Part shown: piece by piece, positions 36,533-44,588 of the stretch
Numbering within the stretch: the first letter of the stretch is position 1
Layout of the letters: the number at the start of each line of letters is the position of its first letter
NCBI GenBank assembly: GCA_002733125.1
Contig: NVUM01000004.1
Location: 55,988-119,987 of the forward strand
Direction of reading: 5' to 3'
Origin: Porticoccus sp.
Lineage (GTDB): Bacteria; Pseudomonadota; Gammaproteobacteria; Pseudomonadales; Porticoccaceae
Length of the DNA: 64,000 bases
Position numbers and translations under genes: made by a program
The notes under the pieces: model-generated
Told to the model about the DNA's origin: nothing
What the model saw: only the letters and a program-made list of their open reading frames with translations
Database searches by the model: none

Positions 36533-37244
36533 ATGGCGGCGCTGGGAAGTCTGTCTGCCAGGTAAACCGCGTCTGGTAAAACCCATGTCCGGCGGTATGA
36601 CCAACCTGTCTTTTCTGGTGGAAAGTGGTTCCAGGCGGGCCGTGGTGAGAGTCAATACGCCGCACAGCAAAGTGTTGGGGATTGACCGCGAAAGGGAAGA
36701 GACACTGCTTCGCCTGTTGCAGTCCACCGGTTATGTACCCAAGCTGCTTTATGTGACCGGCGAGGTGCTGGTGACGGAATTTGTCGACGGACGAGTATGG
36801 GATGCGGGGACGGTTGATAACGATCATCGGCTAAACCGGCAACTGGTACCCCTGCTCGAAAAAATCCAGGCGTTTCCCAAACCGGCTACAGCCAGCCGTT
36901 TCAGTTATTTGAATCATTGTCGACACTACCTTGCCCAGCTGGCCGTTCGCCCCGCGGCGGCAGATGCAATCGAAGAGCATGCCGCAGCTATTGATGCGGG
37001 TTCCTGGCAACCGGTCATCTGTCACCATGACCTGATACCGGAAAATATCATCGATACGGATCGTGGCCCGGTGATACTGGATTGGGAATATGCCGCCTGG
37101 GGGCACCCTGCCATGGATCTGATACGGCTGGGTGTTGTTGAAAGCCATCACAGCGCCGAGGATCGCCTCAAACTACGGGATCTCCAGCGCGGCATGGACG
37201 CTCTCTGGATGGCGCTGACGGATCAGTTGGCGGGTGTTGTTTAA
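36477..37244 (+). CDS. Probable thiamine kinase (aminoglycoside/choline kinase fold)
   Basis: 255-residue small-molecule kinase of the APH/choline kinase fold. The N-lobe starts at GGMTNLSFLVE (nucleotide loop). The catalytic loop is VICHHDLIPENII (HxDxxxxN) and the metal-binding segment is VILDWEYAAWGHPAMDL. TTG 36477 is preferred as start, with GGAG about eleven bases upstream; it overlaps the end of the transporter gene by 56 bases, implying coupling. Context points to thiamine: the kinase would trap imported thiamine as thiamine monophosphate, as ThiK does, with ThiL finishing TPP. Choline or ethanolamine kinase remains possible from fold alone. Confidence 0.78.
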   Translation: MNSQSLSDGKSLLHQTLSEWRRWEVCLPGKPRLVKPMSGGMTNLSFLVESGSRRAVVRVNTPHSKVLGIDREREETLLRLLQSTGYVPKLLYVTGEVLVTEFVDGRVWDAGTVDNDHRLNRQLVPLLEKIQAFPKPATASRFSYLNHCRHYLAQLAVRPAAADAIEEHAAAIDAGSWQPVICHHDLIPENIIDTDRGPVILDWEYAAWGHPAMDLIRLGVVESHHSAEDRLKLRDLQRGMDALWMALTDQLAGVV

Positions 37245-37297
37245 ACCTGGGGATTATTGAGCATTCGGCCACCATGCCGCCTGATCCGTCCGGGAGC

Positions 37298-37717
37298 TCA
37301 GGCGGAGACCTCCTTGTGAGCCGCCGCAATCATGGTGGATGCGAGGATGCCGTAAGCGACTATCCATGCTTCCTTTACGTCCTCGGTAAAGCCGTCGCCA
37401 AGGCCGGTTTGCAGGGTTTCTATCAGCGCACTGCCGACGGTATCGTAATGGGCGTCCTCAACTCCGTAGGCGAGATGACGCTTGCCCATGGCTTCCACTA
37501 CGGGCACCAGTTCGTCGAGTCGATCCAGCATGCGCACCGCAGCACCGATCATTTCCATCAGCTTTTTGCCCTGCTCCCTCATATTTCCCTTGAACAGGGG
37601 TTTCAGGGTCGGATCAGCGGCAAACAGGTTGTTGTAGAACAGCGAGGCTGCGGTATCGGCAATCGGTTCCACCTTGGCCCAGGAGGTTTTGCAGGCATGT
37701 ATTTGCTCGGGTGTCAT
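37298..37717 (-). CDS. Single-domain globin
   Basis: 139-residue globin of the bacterial haemoglobin (Vgb/flavohaemoglobin globin domain) type. The proximal histidine is in MGKRHLAYGV (about residue 83). The CD region NNLFAADPTLKPLFKGNMREQGKKL and the H helix KEAWIVAYGILASTMIAAAH are typical. There is no reductase domain, so an external electron donor is needed. AGAGGA precedes ATG 37717. It is the last gene of the five-gene redox operon (11 bases after the cytochrome gene upstream). Likely roles are NO or oxygen handling; which one is not decided by sequence. A convergent 8-base inverted repeat (37277-37305) overlaps its stop. Confidence 0.88.
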   Translation of the reverse strand: MTPEQIHACKTSWAKVEPIADTAASLFYNNLFAADPTLKPLFKGNMREQGKKLMEMIGAAVRMLDRLDELVPVVEAMGKRHLAYGVEDAHYDTVGSALIETLQTGLGDGFTEDVKEAWIVAYGILASTMIAAAHKEVSA

Positions 37718-37728
37718 GGATATATCCT

Positions 37729-38097
37729 CTATTGTGGTTGGGTGGCCAGCTGCGAAAGCATATAGCTGACCGCCTGTGCCATTTGTTCATCGGTTAATGT
37801 TGAACCACCGCGGGCGGGCATCAGCCCGTAACCTTCGGTAGCATGTTTAACAAGGGTTTCCTCTCCCTGTCTGATTCTGGGTGCCCACATTCTGTCGTTG
37901 CCGATAATGGGCGCGCCGTTGATGCCCGATGCGTGGCAGACGCGACAGTTGGCTTTTACCAGTGGTTCACCGGGGTGGGCCGAAGGTGGTGCCTGCCTGT
38001 CAGGTGTACTGCCGTCGACGGATGAGTCCGGCTTGTCGGAGCAGGCCGACAAGCCGAGACAAAGAACAGCAGCGATCACACATTTTTTGTTAAACAT
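37729..38097 (-). CDS. Monoheme cytochrome c5-like lipoprotein
   Basis: 122-residue exported class I cytochrome c. The lipoprotein signal CVIAAVLCLGLSAC has a good lipobox (LSAC), so it is predicted to be membrane-tethered on the periplasmic side. A flexible Ser/Pro linker (PDSSVDGSTPDRQAPPSA) leads to the heme site CRVCH (about residue 53). The sixth ligand is probably Met in YGLMPARGG (about 93), followed by LTDEQMAQAVSYML, typical of cytochrome c5/c-551 types. It should carry single electrons between the multiheme cytochrome and another partner. It lies 11 bases before the globin gene and 30 bases after the Tll0287-like gene. Confidence 0.87.
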   Translation of the reverse strand: MFNKKCVIAAVLCLGLSACSDKPDSSVDGSTPDRQAPPSAHPGEPLVKANCRVCHASGINGAPIIGNDRMWAPRIRQGEETLVKHATEGYGLMPARGGSTLTDEQMAQAVSYMLSQLATQPQ

Positions 38098-38127
38098 AGG
38101 ACCACCAGACTCAGAAATTCCGATCAG

Positions 38128-38712
38128 TTAAAGGGGGACGCGAATAACCACCCCCCCCATCACGTCGCCGATATCGAAGTCGGTTCTGGGGGAGTCCTTG
38201 TGATCGTTATGGCAGGTTGTGCAGGCGGGGGAGACGGCAACATCGGGATATACCGCCGTAAAGTAGGTCACGTCACCCAGCTTTTCCTCGCCGTAGAAGT
38301 TTTCACCGGGATTGTCCACGGTGTATTGCAGGCCCTCTTCTTCAAGGGGGGTCTTGGGTGCATTCTGCTTGTTGATAGGCCACAGGGATTGCAGTGAGTA
38401 GGTGAATTCATCGGTCACTTCCGCGACGGCCTCTGAGCCTGCCCGGAACATCTGTGCCGGCAGTAATGCCCCGTTTTCTATTTCCTTCCAGTGTTCATCT
38501 GGCTTGATGGCACCCGCGCCATTGGGTCCCAGGCGCTGAATGATCAATTTGGTGTAGTTGGCCCTGTCGGCATTCATGACCGCAAACAGTGAGTCAGTAT
38601 AGAGTTTCGGCGGTATGCCGGCCTTTGCTGGTGGTGTTTCATTGCAGGCGGTAATAACAAGGCTACTGGCGAGCAGTGTAGTCATGATGGCTATTTTTTT
38701 GACGTGTTTCAT
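38128..38712 (-). CDS. Tll0287-like (DUF3365) heme lipoprotein
   Basis: 194-residue lipoprotein: signal IMTTLLASSLVITAC with a lipobox (ITAC), then a domain of the Tll0287/DUF3365 group, PAS-like folds that carry a covalently bound c-type heme. The conserved stretch RLGPNGAGAIKPDEHWKEIENG and the heme site PACTTCHNDH (CxxCH, about residue 172) followed by DFDIGDVMGGVVIRV are visible. Such domains are thought to sense redox or ligands or to relay electrons. GAGG lies before ATG 38712. It is placed between the 11-heme cytochrome gene and the cytochrome c5-like gene in one operon. The physiological role is unknown. Confidence 0.82.
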   Translation of the reverse strand: MKHVKKIAIMTTLLASSLVITACNETPPAKAGIPPKLYTDSLFAVMNADRANYTKLIIQRLGPNGAGAIKPDEHWKEIENGALLPAQMFRAGSEAVAEVTDEFTYSLQSLWPINKQNAPKTPLEEEGLQYTVDNPGENFYGEEKLGDVTYFTAVYPDVAVSPACTTCHNDHKDSPRTDFDIGDVMGGVVIRVPL

Positions 38713-38782
38713 GGTGAATTCCTCGTGGTTTCAGAGTAATGACATGGGGGGTGGGTTGTGGTGGTTACAGCCGTGAATTGCA

Positions 38783-40096
38783 TCAGTCAGCCACCCGTTT
38801 GAGTGACCAGTCGATGGACGGGATATGGGTGGCTGGTTTGCCGTTGAAGTTGTTCCTGATCAGCGCCGGGTCAGCCAGGGCGTCAATGGAAAAGCCGAGA
38901 TTGTGGCACTGCATGCAAACCGGCCGGATCATCTTTTCATTGGGGCGCAGGTTGTGGTTCTGGTTGTGATTGACCTGTACCACTGTTTCCCCATCGACGA
39001 TGTTCTCCGCTCTCGGCATATGACAGGTGGCACAGCTGACGGCCTGTTCCACCGGAATGGCACCGGCGATGGCCTGGGTTAACAGCTGTCCGTGGGGCGA
39101 GCTGTCAAATCCCCGCGAGTGGTCATCGTTATGGCAGGTCAGGCAGGCTTCGCTGGCGGCAAACAGGGTGTCTGTCCGGTGTGCACTGTGGCAGCTGTTG
39201 CAACCCTGCTGCAGAGACAATGCCGTCTCCTTGAAGGACATTGTGGAATCGGCAGGGCGGATAGCGGGCAGGGACTGGGCCAGTCGCATCCCGTGTTTGC
39301 CCGATTTATAGCTTTCGGCTTCGTGAATATGGCAGGTCTGGCATTGTGCAATGCCGGGTTTTTCGAGCCATTCATTGGAGCTGGCATCACTGTGACAGCC
39401 ACCGCAGTCCACGCCGGCATCGGCATGGCTGCTGCCAGACCATGCTTGATGGATATCCGGGTGTGCCTTTTTCTGCTCGGGGAATGTCGGCTGTTGCTCG
39501 GGTACGTGCTTGCTGGCGAGCATGGCGGCGCCGTTGGGGTTGGTGAGGCGAGCCATTTCTTTCAGCCATGGCCCCGAGTGGTTGTGAACGAGAAAGTCTT
39601 CAAAGAGTGCCCGGTTGTCGTGATAGTTGTGGCAGCCTGCGCTGGCACAGCTATCAAAGGCCAGATCCCGATGGCTCTCCCGGTCGTCGCCGACGTCGGT
39701 ATGACAGTGAAAACAATAATCCTCTGGCAGGGTTACCCCCATCGGAGCTGTGATTTCTCTGTGGTGTTCGGTGTGACAGCTGACACAGTAGCGGGCATCC
39801 ACCACACTGAGCCGGTCTGCATTGCGCGGGTCGGTAAACTTCTTTTTGGGGTGCGTATCGTTGGCCTCTGCCAGTTCCGCACCATGGCAGCCGGCACAGG
39901 CTTCCTGGATCAGCTCGGGGCCACCAAAGGCCTCTGTATGGCAGCTGCTGCAGGCCAGTTCGATCTGGAAGTGCCCATGGCTGGTCTCGCCGATCAGTAG
40001 TGCCTGTTTATTGTCGGCTTTAAGCAGGATATAGCCGTAGTAGCCTGCTATCGCCAGCGTGACAAGAATCCATGTGGCCCAGATGAATTTTCTCAA
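38783..40096 (-). CDS. Membrane-anchored 11-heme c-type cytochrome
   Basis: 437-residue periplasmic multiheme cytochrome with an N-terminal signal anchor (FIWATWILVTLAIAGYYGYILL). Eleven heme sites are countable: CSSCH, CAGCH, CVSCH, CFHCH, CASAGCH (a CX4CH site), CGGCH, CQTCH, CNSCH, CLTCH, CATCH and CMQCH. TTG 40096 is preferred as start: GAGG lies eight bases upstream, it follows the previous stop by 16 bases, and the anchor then starts at once. The open frame extends to 40255 over the previous gene, without support. I do not recognise a named family; decaheme MtrA/DmsE types are shorter and outer-membrane UndA types are larger. Predicted to accept electrons from the flavo-b-heme protein encoded upstream. 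Confidence 0.85.
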   Translation of the reverse strand: MRKFIWATWILVTLAIAGYYGYILLKADNKQALLIGETSHGHFQIELACSSCHTEAFGGPELIQEACAGCHGAELAEANDTHPKKKFTDPRNADRLSVVDARYCVSCHTEHHREITAPMGVTLPEDYCFHCHTDVGDDRESHRDLAFDSCASAGCHNYHDNRALFEDFLVHNHSGPWLKEMARLTNPNGAAMLASKHVPEQQPTFPEQKKAHPDIHQAWSGSSHADAGVDCGGCHSDASSNEWLEKPGIAQCQTCHIHEAESYKSGKHGMRLAQSLPAIRPADSTMSFKETALSLQQGCNSCHSAHRTDTLFAASEACLTCHNDDHSRGFDSSPHGQLLTQAIAGAIPVEQAVSCATCHMPRAENIVDGETVVQVNHNQNHNLRPNEKMIRPVCMQCHNLGFSIDALADPALIRNNFNGKPATHIPSIDWSLKRVAD

Positions 40097-40112
40097 TGCA
40101 CCGGCCTCTGCA

Positions 40113-42143
40113 TCAGTAGTAATACACGGTGAGGATATGGAAAGCCAAAAGCACGGGCAGGGGCCACGACACAATGATGTGCAGCCATTGCATAGACTTT
40201 CTTGTGCCCTGCGCGGCCCCTGTCCGCAGTTTGTGGCCAAGGCCAATGGCACCACTGGTAAAGGCGCCCATCAGGAGTACTGCCAGAAAATTAACGATCA
40301 GCAACTGATTGAGATTTGATCCCAGATGAAAACCGCTGTGCAGTACCAGTGTGATACAGCACAACACCCCCAGCGAGGCATGGACCAGACGCCATCCGGA
40401 GAACTTGCCCATCCAGCGCCAGGACAGGCGTTTGCGCAGTGACATCAGCAATCCGATAGCGGTCAGCCCCAGCAAAGTAAAGCCCGTGACCTGTTTCCAG
40501 AATTTGTCGTTCCAGATGCCCTCGAACCAGCCCTGTTGTTGAACGCTGTCGGCTACTTTTGCTTCCGGCCAGAAGGCGATCAGCGCCACCAGTGCGGTGG
40601 CCAGCAGTGCCCCCGCGGTGAGGGTGGTGGCCCCGGATTCCCTCTCCATGCCGACAACACCCAAAAGCTGTTGCAGCAAAGGTTTGCAAGAACCGCAGAC
40701 GGTGCCGGCCCGGGTGCGGTCCTGGAGTTCAGGCAGTGTGCTGCAATTGTTGGCGATGGCGCTGGACAGTACGCCGTAACTGATATTGTTGCACTGGCAA
40801 ATGATCGTGCCACTGGGCCAATTGCCAATATCGTCACCGCCCTTGCCCCATAATGTGCCGGTCAGATAAAACCGCAGCAGGTGCCAGAACCGGATTTTGC
40901 GTGCATTCTGATAGGCCTCCTGGACGCGTCGGGACTCTGGCCAGTTGCCAATAGCCACCGCACCGATGATCTTGCCCCGGAGCAGCACCAGCTTTCGATA
41001 GGCCCCGCTGGACTTGTCAAAATATTGAAGTTCTCTCTGGAAGGGTCTGCTGGGTAAATCACTGATTTCCCCGAGACTGCAGACATCGGTGCCGACCACC
41101 TTGAGGTGGCTGATAGCCATGGAACCCAGATAGCGCGGCAGGTTTTCCTGTGGTTCGCTGGCAATGATTTCCGCGGTTACTGCCGCCTGTTCGTAACCGG
41201 GGTTGACCAGCCCATAGGTGATGCCCAGGTGTTCGCAGCACTCACCGATAGCAAAAATATCGGGATCCGATGTCCTCATCTGGTCATTGACCAGAATGCC
41301 CGTGCCCACCGGGATACGGGCTTTTCGAGCCAGTTCCAGGTTCGGCGTGATACCGGTACAGAACAACACGGTATCGCAGTGAATCGTCTCGCCGTCCCGG
41401 GTGATGACCCCGGTGACATGCTCAAAACCCTCCACAGAGCGAACGCCTGAATGAGTGATAACCTCGATACCCAGGGCGCGGACTTCGGCTTCGAGAAGCG
41501 CTGCTGCCGGTTCATCCAACTGCCGGTTCATCAGGCGCGAACTCTGCTGAACCACGGTGACTCTGGTATTGAATTTGAGCAGCCCCTTGGCGGCCTCCAG
41601 TCCCAACAGACCGCCGCCCACCACGACAATATGACGAGAGCGAAGGATTCGCACATAGAGACTTTCTGTGTCCTTGAGACTGCGAAAACTGAATACGCCC
41701 TGGCGCTCGATACCTGGAATGTTGGGAATATGAGCGCGGGCACCGGTGGCCAGCACCAACTTGTGATAGTGGAAGCGGGTGCCGCTGGCATCGGTAACAG
41801 TTTTCCGTTCGCGGTCAATTTCCACGATGGCAGCGCTGGTAAACTGAAAATTGGGGTGATTGCCGAGCGCGGGCAGCGGCAGATCGATATCATCCCGGTT
41901 AATCTCGCCGGCCAATAGCGCGGAGAGCTGAATGCGGTTGTAGGGCTTGCAGGCTTCGTCACCGAACAGGTGAACAGCCAGTTGGGGTTTTCTGGCGAGA
42001 AGATCGTGGGTAAAGCGCATGCCGACGGGACCGGCGCCTATGACAATAATGCCGATGTCATTGTGGGACGCCTCTACCAGCGCCCGGGTGCTGGTATCAG
42101 AGGCTTCGCAATAACCAATAGTGCTCGATGCTGTAGCGACCAT
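40113..42143 (-). CDS. NirB-like flavoprotein fused to [2Fe-2S] and two-heme membrane domain
   Basis: Fusion of about 676 residues. An N-terminal pyridine-nucleotide-disulfide oxidoreductase part carries FAD motif IIVIGAGPVGMRF, the NirB-like KPYNRIQLSALLAGE, NAD(P) motif IVVVGGGLLGLEAA and DIFAIGECCEH. A BFD-like [2Fe-2S] domain (CQC then CGSC, about residues 455-490) comes next. The C-terminal part has five hydrophobic helices, two of which each carry His-X13-His: RLVHASLGVLCCITLVLH and WLHIIVSWPLPVLLAFH. That spacing matches two b-hemes stacked across the membrane, as in ferric-reductase-like proteins. The siroheme/sulfite-reductase part of true NirB is absent, so it is not a nitrite reductase large subunit. 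Start ATG 42143 is chosen because a terminator-like hairpin lies just upstream; a GTG at 42188 is also in frame. Confidence 0.85.
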   Translation of the reverse strand: MVATASSTIGYCEASDTSTRALVEASHNDIGIIVIGAGPVGMRFTHDLLARKPQLAVHLFGDEACKPYNRIQLSALLAGEINRDDIDLPLPALGNHPNFQFTSAAIVEIDRERKTVTDASGTRFHYHKLVLATGARAHIPNIPGIERQGVFSFRSLKDTESLYVRILRSRHIVVVGGGLLGLEAAKGLLKFNTRVTVVQQSSRLMNRQLDEPAAALLEAEVRALGIEVITHSGVRSVEGFEHVTGVITRDGETIHCDTVLFCTGITPNLELARKARIPVGTGILVNDQMRTSDPDIFAIGECCEHLGITYGLVNPGYEQAAVTAEIIASEPQENLPRYLGSMAISHLKVVGTDVCSLGEISDLPSRPFQRELQYFDKSSGAYRKLVLLRGKIIGAVAIGNWPESRRVQEAYQNARKIRFWHLLRFYLTGTLWGKGGDDIGNWPSGTIICQCNNISYGVLSSAIANNCSTLPELQDRTRAGTVCGSCKPLLQQLLGVVGMERESGATTLTAGALLATALVALIAFWPEAKVADSVQQQGWFEGIWNDKFWKQVTGFTLLGLTAIGLLMSLRKRLSWRWMGKFSGWRLVHASLGVLCCITLVLHSGFHLGSNLNQLLIVNFLAVLLMGAFTSGAIGLGHKLRTGAAQGTRKSMQWLHIIVSWPLPVLLAFHILTVYYY

Positions 42144-42156
42144 TTTTTGCCCGTTC

Positions 42157-42206
42157 AATAAAAAAGCCTGTCGAACCACTGTTGGCACAAGTGACTCGGC
42201 AGGCTT
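42157..42206 (-). terminator. Terminator-like hairpin ahead of the redox operon
   Basis: On the minus strand arm AAGCCTGCCG (42197-42206) pairs with CGACAGGCTT (42164-42173; one G-T pair), with a 23-base loop, followed by a run of T (complement of 42160-42165). It could end transcripts from tatC or act as an attenuator in the leader of the redox operon. The long loop lowers confidence. Confidence 0.5.
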
Positions 42207-42439
42207 CTTTACCTGGAACTTAATGTGTTGCCACTACCCGGTAAGAGAGAGATTCTGGGGCGGCTATCTATGTCGATGCATAATAGATGCCAACCTGAAA
42301 AATACGTTTAATACATTGAAAAACAGGGGTTTTTCTTATTATCGTGAGAGGTCTAAAGACAGACCGGAGCAGAAAGCGTGCACTGTTTTTGCCACAGAGG
42401 TGGCGTTAATGGTGCACTCGCCATAGATGATAAAGCGGG

Positions 42440-43192
42440 TCAGGCCTGATTGTCGTTAGCGGTAGTCGAGCGGGGTTTGATACACCGGCCAAACAGAATG
42501 CCCACTTCAAACAATAGCCACATGGGTACTGCAAGCAGGGTTTGGGACAGAATGTCCGGGGGAGTGAGCAGCATACCGAACACAAAACAGATAACAAACA
42601 CATAGGGGCGTTTATTAGCCAGCTGGTCCGGTTCGATAATACCCATCCAGGTCAGGATTACCACGCCGATTGGAATTTGAAAACTGATGCCAAACGCAAA
42701 AAACAATTTCAGGACGAAATCCAGATAGCTGCGAATATCCGTCATGACGGCCACGCCTTCCGGGCCGACACTGGTGAAGAACATAAAGACCAGTGGGAAT
42801 ACCACGTAGTAAGCGAAAGCCATTCCACCGTAGAACAGCAGAACGCTGGAAAAAAACAGGGGCAGCACAATTTTCTTTTCACGCTGGTAGAGCCCGGGGG
42901 CAACGAAGGCCCATACCTGATAGAGAATAAAGGGCATAGCGGCAAAGATTGACAGCACCAGCGTCAATTTAAAGGGGGTGAGAAACGGTGACGCGACATC
43001 GGTGGCAATCATCGACGAGGTGTTGGGTAGATGCAGCCTGAGGGGTTCCGAAATGTACAGGTAGAGGTCGTTACTGAAGGAAAATAGCCCCAGAAAGATC
43101 AACAGCACTACAATCACAGAGCGCAACAGGCGATTGCGCAATTCAATGATATGGCCAATGAAGGGTTGGCTCAGCAGTTTTTCTTCACTCAT
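42440..43192 (-). CDS. tatC: Sec-independent protein translocase TatC
   Basis: Six-helix core of the twin-arginine translocase, which recognises the RR signal of folded proteins. 250 residues, normal. Characteristic N-terminal [19 protein letters not shown] and, in the middle, [35 protein letters not shown]. It ends in a charged tail ([15 protein letters not shown]). The start overlaps the tatB stop by four bases (ATGA). Order on the minus strand is tatA, tatB, tatC, after hisI-hisE, as in pseudomonads. A 250-base gap separates it from the redox operon downstream. Confidence 0.97.
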   Translation of the reverse strand: MSEEKLLSQPFIGHIIELRNRLLRSVIVVLLIFLGLFSFSNDLYLYISEPLRLHLPNTSSMIATDVASPFLTPFKLTLVLSIFAAMPFILYQVWAFVAPGLYQREKKIVLPLFFSSVLLFYGGMAFAYYVVFPLVFMFFTSVGPEGVAVMTDIRSYLDFVLKLFFAFGISFQIPIGVVILTWMGIIEPDQLANKRPYVFVICFVFGMLLTPPDILSQTLLAVPMWLLFEVGILFGRCIKPRSTTANDNQA

Positions 43193-43515
43193 GGTTTGGT
43201 TTCGTCATGCGTGTCAGCTGTCTCGGCTGACCGTTCATCAGTGTCAGGTTTTTTGTCCTGTGGGCCGGGCAGGTCCTCGAGCTCCGCTTTGGCGTTTTTC
43301 AGATCGCGCATCAGTTTCTCGTTGTGCAACTGCCGACGAATGTCATCCATGCCGACTTCGTTTTCGAGTTCCTGGCGGACGGAGGAAAATGTCTGGCGGA
43401 TCCTGCCAATCCAGAGGCCCATGGTGCGCAGGGTCTGGGGCAGGCGCTCCGGTCCCATGACTACTAGGGCCACAACGGCGATAACTAATAATTCGGCAAA
43501 GCCAATATCAAACAT
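43189..43515 (-). CDS. tatB: Sec-independent protein translocase TatB
   Basis: Single-span membrane protein that forms the substrate receptor with TatC. 108 residues with [40 protein letters not shown], the membrane helix, Gly-Pro hinge and amphipathic helix of TatB. A charged, low-complexity tail ([26 protein letters not shown]) follows. Distinguished from TatA by the MGPERLP motif and its place between tatA and tatC. Its stop overlaps the tatC start. Confidence 0.95.
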   Translation of the reverse strand: MFDIGFAELLVIAVVALVVMGPERLPQTLRTMGLWIGRIRQTFSSVRQELENEVGMDDIRRQLHNEKLMRDLKNAKAELEDLPGPQDKKPDTDERSAETADTHDETKP

Positions 43516-43545
43516 ACGGCAGTATCTGCAAGGTCGCTGTCACGC

Positions 43546-43788
43546 CTACTGGTCTGTGGTTTTCTTTTCGCCGGTCGACGCGGCACTGTCATCGGTATTC
43601 ATCTGGGTATTGGCCGATTTACTGTCGTCGAGGTGTTCCGGTTCCTTGTCCGAATCGCCGGACATGGATTCCTTGAATCCTTTGACGGCACCGCCGATGT
43701 CGGTGCCGATACCACGAAGTTTTTTGGTGCCAAAAATCAGCGCCACGATAATCAGAATAATTAACAGTTCCTGCCAGCCAAAGCCCAT
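43546..43788 (-). CDS. tatA: Sec-independent protein translocase TatA
   Basis: Pore-forming Tat subunit. About 80 residues with [42 protein letters not shown]: membrane helix, FGTKKL hinge and amphipathic helix. The tail is acidic and poorly conserved. ATG 43788 is chosen because MGFGW is the usual TatA start; the frame extends six codons upstream to 43806. It sits 30 bases before tatB and 18 bases after hisE. Confidence 0.95.
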   Translation of the reverse strand: MGFGWQELLIILIIVALIFGTKKLRGIGTDIGGAVKGFKESMSGDSDKEPEHLDDSKSANTQMNTDDSAASTGEKKTTDQ

Positions 43789-43806
43789 AACTCTCTCTCT
43801 TATCAA

Positions 43807-44151
43807 TCAGGTTGAATTGCGTTGCGCTTTCTCTTCGAGGCCCGACAGATTGAAGCGTCGTTCCAGTTCTCTGAGAACCTGTTCAGGGCCCTCACCGAGA
43901 TGGGACAGCATCACCAGTGTGTGAAACCAGAGATCTGCGGTTTCATAAATCACTTTGCTGTTGTCATTGCTGGCCGCTGCATCCTTGGCGGCCAGAATCG
44001 TTTCAGTACACTCTTCGCCTATCTTTTCCAGGATTTTATTCAAACCCTTGTGGTGCAGGCTGGCCACATAAGACTCCTGATGCGAGTAGCCTTTGCGATC
44101 TTCCAGTATCTGGCTTAATCGGGTCAATATATCATCACGGCAACTGTTCAT
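43807..44151 (-). CDS. hisE: Phosphoribosyl-ATP pyrophosphohydrolase
   Basis: Second step of histidine synthesis, hydrolysing phosphoribosyl-ATP to phosphoribosyl-AMP. About 114 residues. The MazG-like helical fold shows [34 protein letters not shown] with the acidic metal ligands (EECTE) and the [13 protein letters not shown] region. ATG 44151 overlaps the hisI stop (ATGA), which fixes the start; the frame extends upstream to 44199 over hisI. Separate hisE and hisI, rather than the fused HisIE of enterics, and linkage to tatABC are the Pseudomonas arrangement. Confidence 0.94.
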   Translation of the reverse strand: MNSCRDDILTRLSQILEDRKGYSHQESYVASLHHKGLNKILEKIGEECTETILAAKDAAASNDNSKVIYETADLWFHTLVMLSHLGEGPEQVLRELERRFNLSGLEEKAQRNST

Positions 44152-44531
44152 GAATAAATGTCTCTGGGATCTTTGATAACAGGGTCCACCGTGTGCCACT
44201 GTCCGTCTTTCAGGACACGATAAAAACAGGATGTTCGCCCCGTATGGCAGGCGATCCCGCCGAGCTGTTCAACCTGTAACACGATAACATCGCCGTCGCA
44301 GTCCAGACGAATTTCCCCGACTCGCTGAATATGACCGGATTCCTCACCCTTGCGCCACAGTTTGCGGCGGGAGCGGGACCAGTACACGGCGCGACCTTCC
44401 GAGGCGGTGAGCGTTAGCGCCTCCCTGTTCATCCAGGCCACCATCAGAATACGACCTGACGCGGCGTCCTGTGCAACAGCGGGCAGCAGGCCATCTTCAT
44501 TCCAGGTGATTTGATCGAGAAAGTCAGTCAT
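44148..44531 (-). CDS. hisI: Phosphoribosyl-AMP cyclohydrolase
   Basis: Third step of histidine synthesis, opening the adenine ring of phosphoribosyl-AMP. About 127 residues. Family motifs are [46 protein letters not shown], and the metal-binding [30 protein letters not shown]. Start ATG 44531 (MTDFLDQ) is preferred; the in-frame ATG at 44540 adds three residues. Its stop overlaps the hisE start. Confidence 0.95.
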   Translation of the reverse strand: MTDFLDQITWNEDGLLPAVAQDAASGRILMVAWMNREALTLTASEGRAVYWSRSRRKLWRKGEESGHIQRVGEIRLDCDGDVIVLQVEQLGGIACHTGRTSCFYRVLKDGQWHTVDPVIKDPRDIYS

Positions 44532-44588
44532 GGCGGCCATTATGACAGTTGTGGTTGGATCGGCAATACGGATTTTTCAGGGCGAACG

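Noticed and set aside
37277..37305. Terminator between the thiamine kinase and globin genes
   Set aside because: The 8-base inverted repeat CCGCCTGA/TCAGGCGG is real but has no T-run on either side and overlaps the globin stop.
38783..40255. Multiheme cytochrome gene starting at 40255
   Set aside because: The extra 53 residues overlap the preceding gene in another frame and precede the signal anchor. TTG 40096 has a good ribosome site.
40113..42143. Nitrite reductase large subunit NirB
   Set aside because: The N-terminal half is NirB-like, but the siroheme/4Fe-4S sulfite-reductase half is replaced by membrane helices, and no NirD follows.
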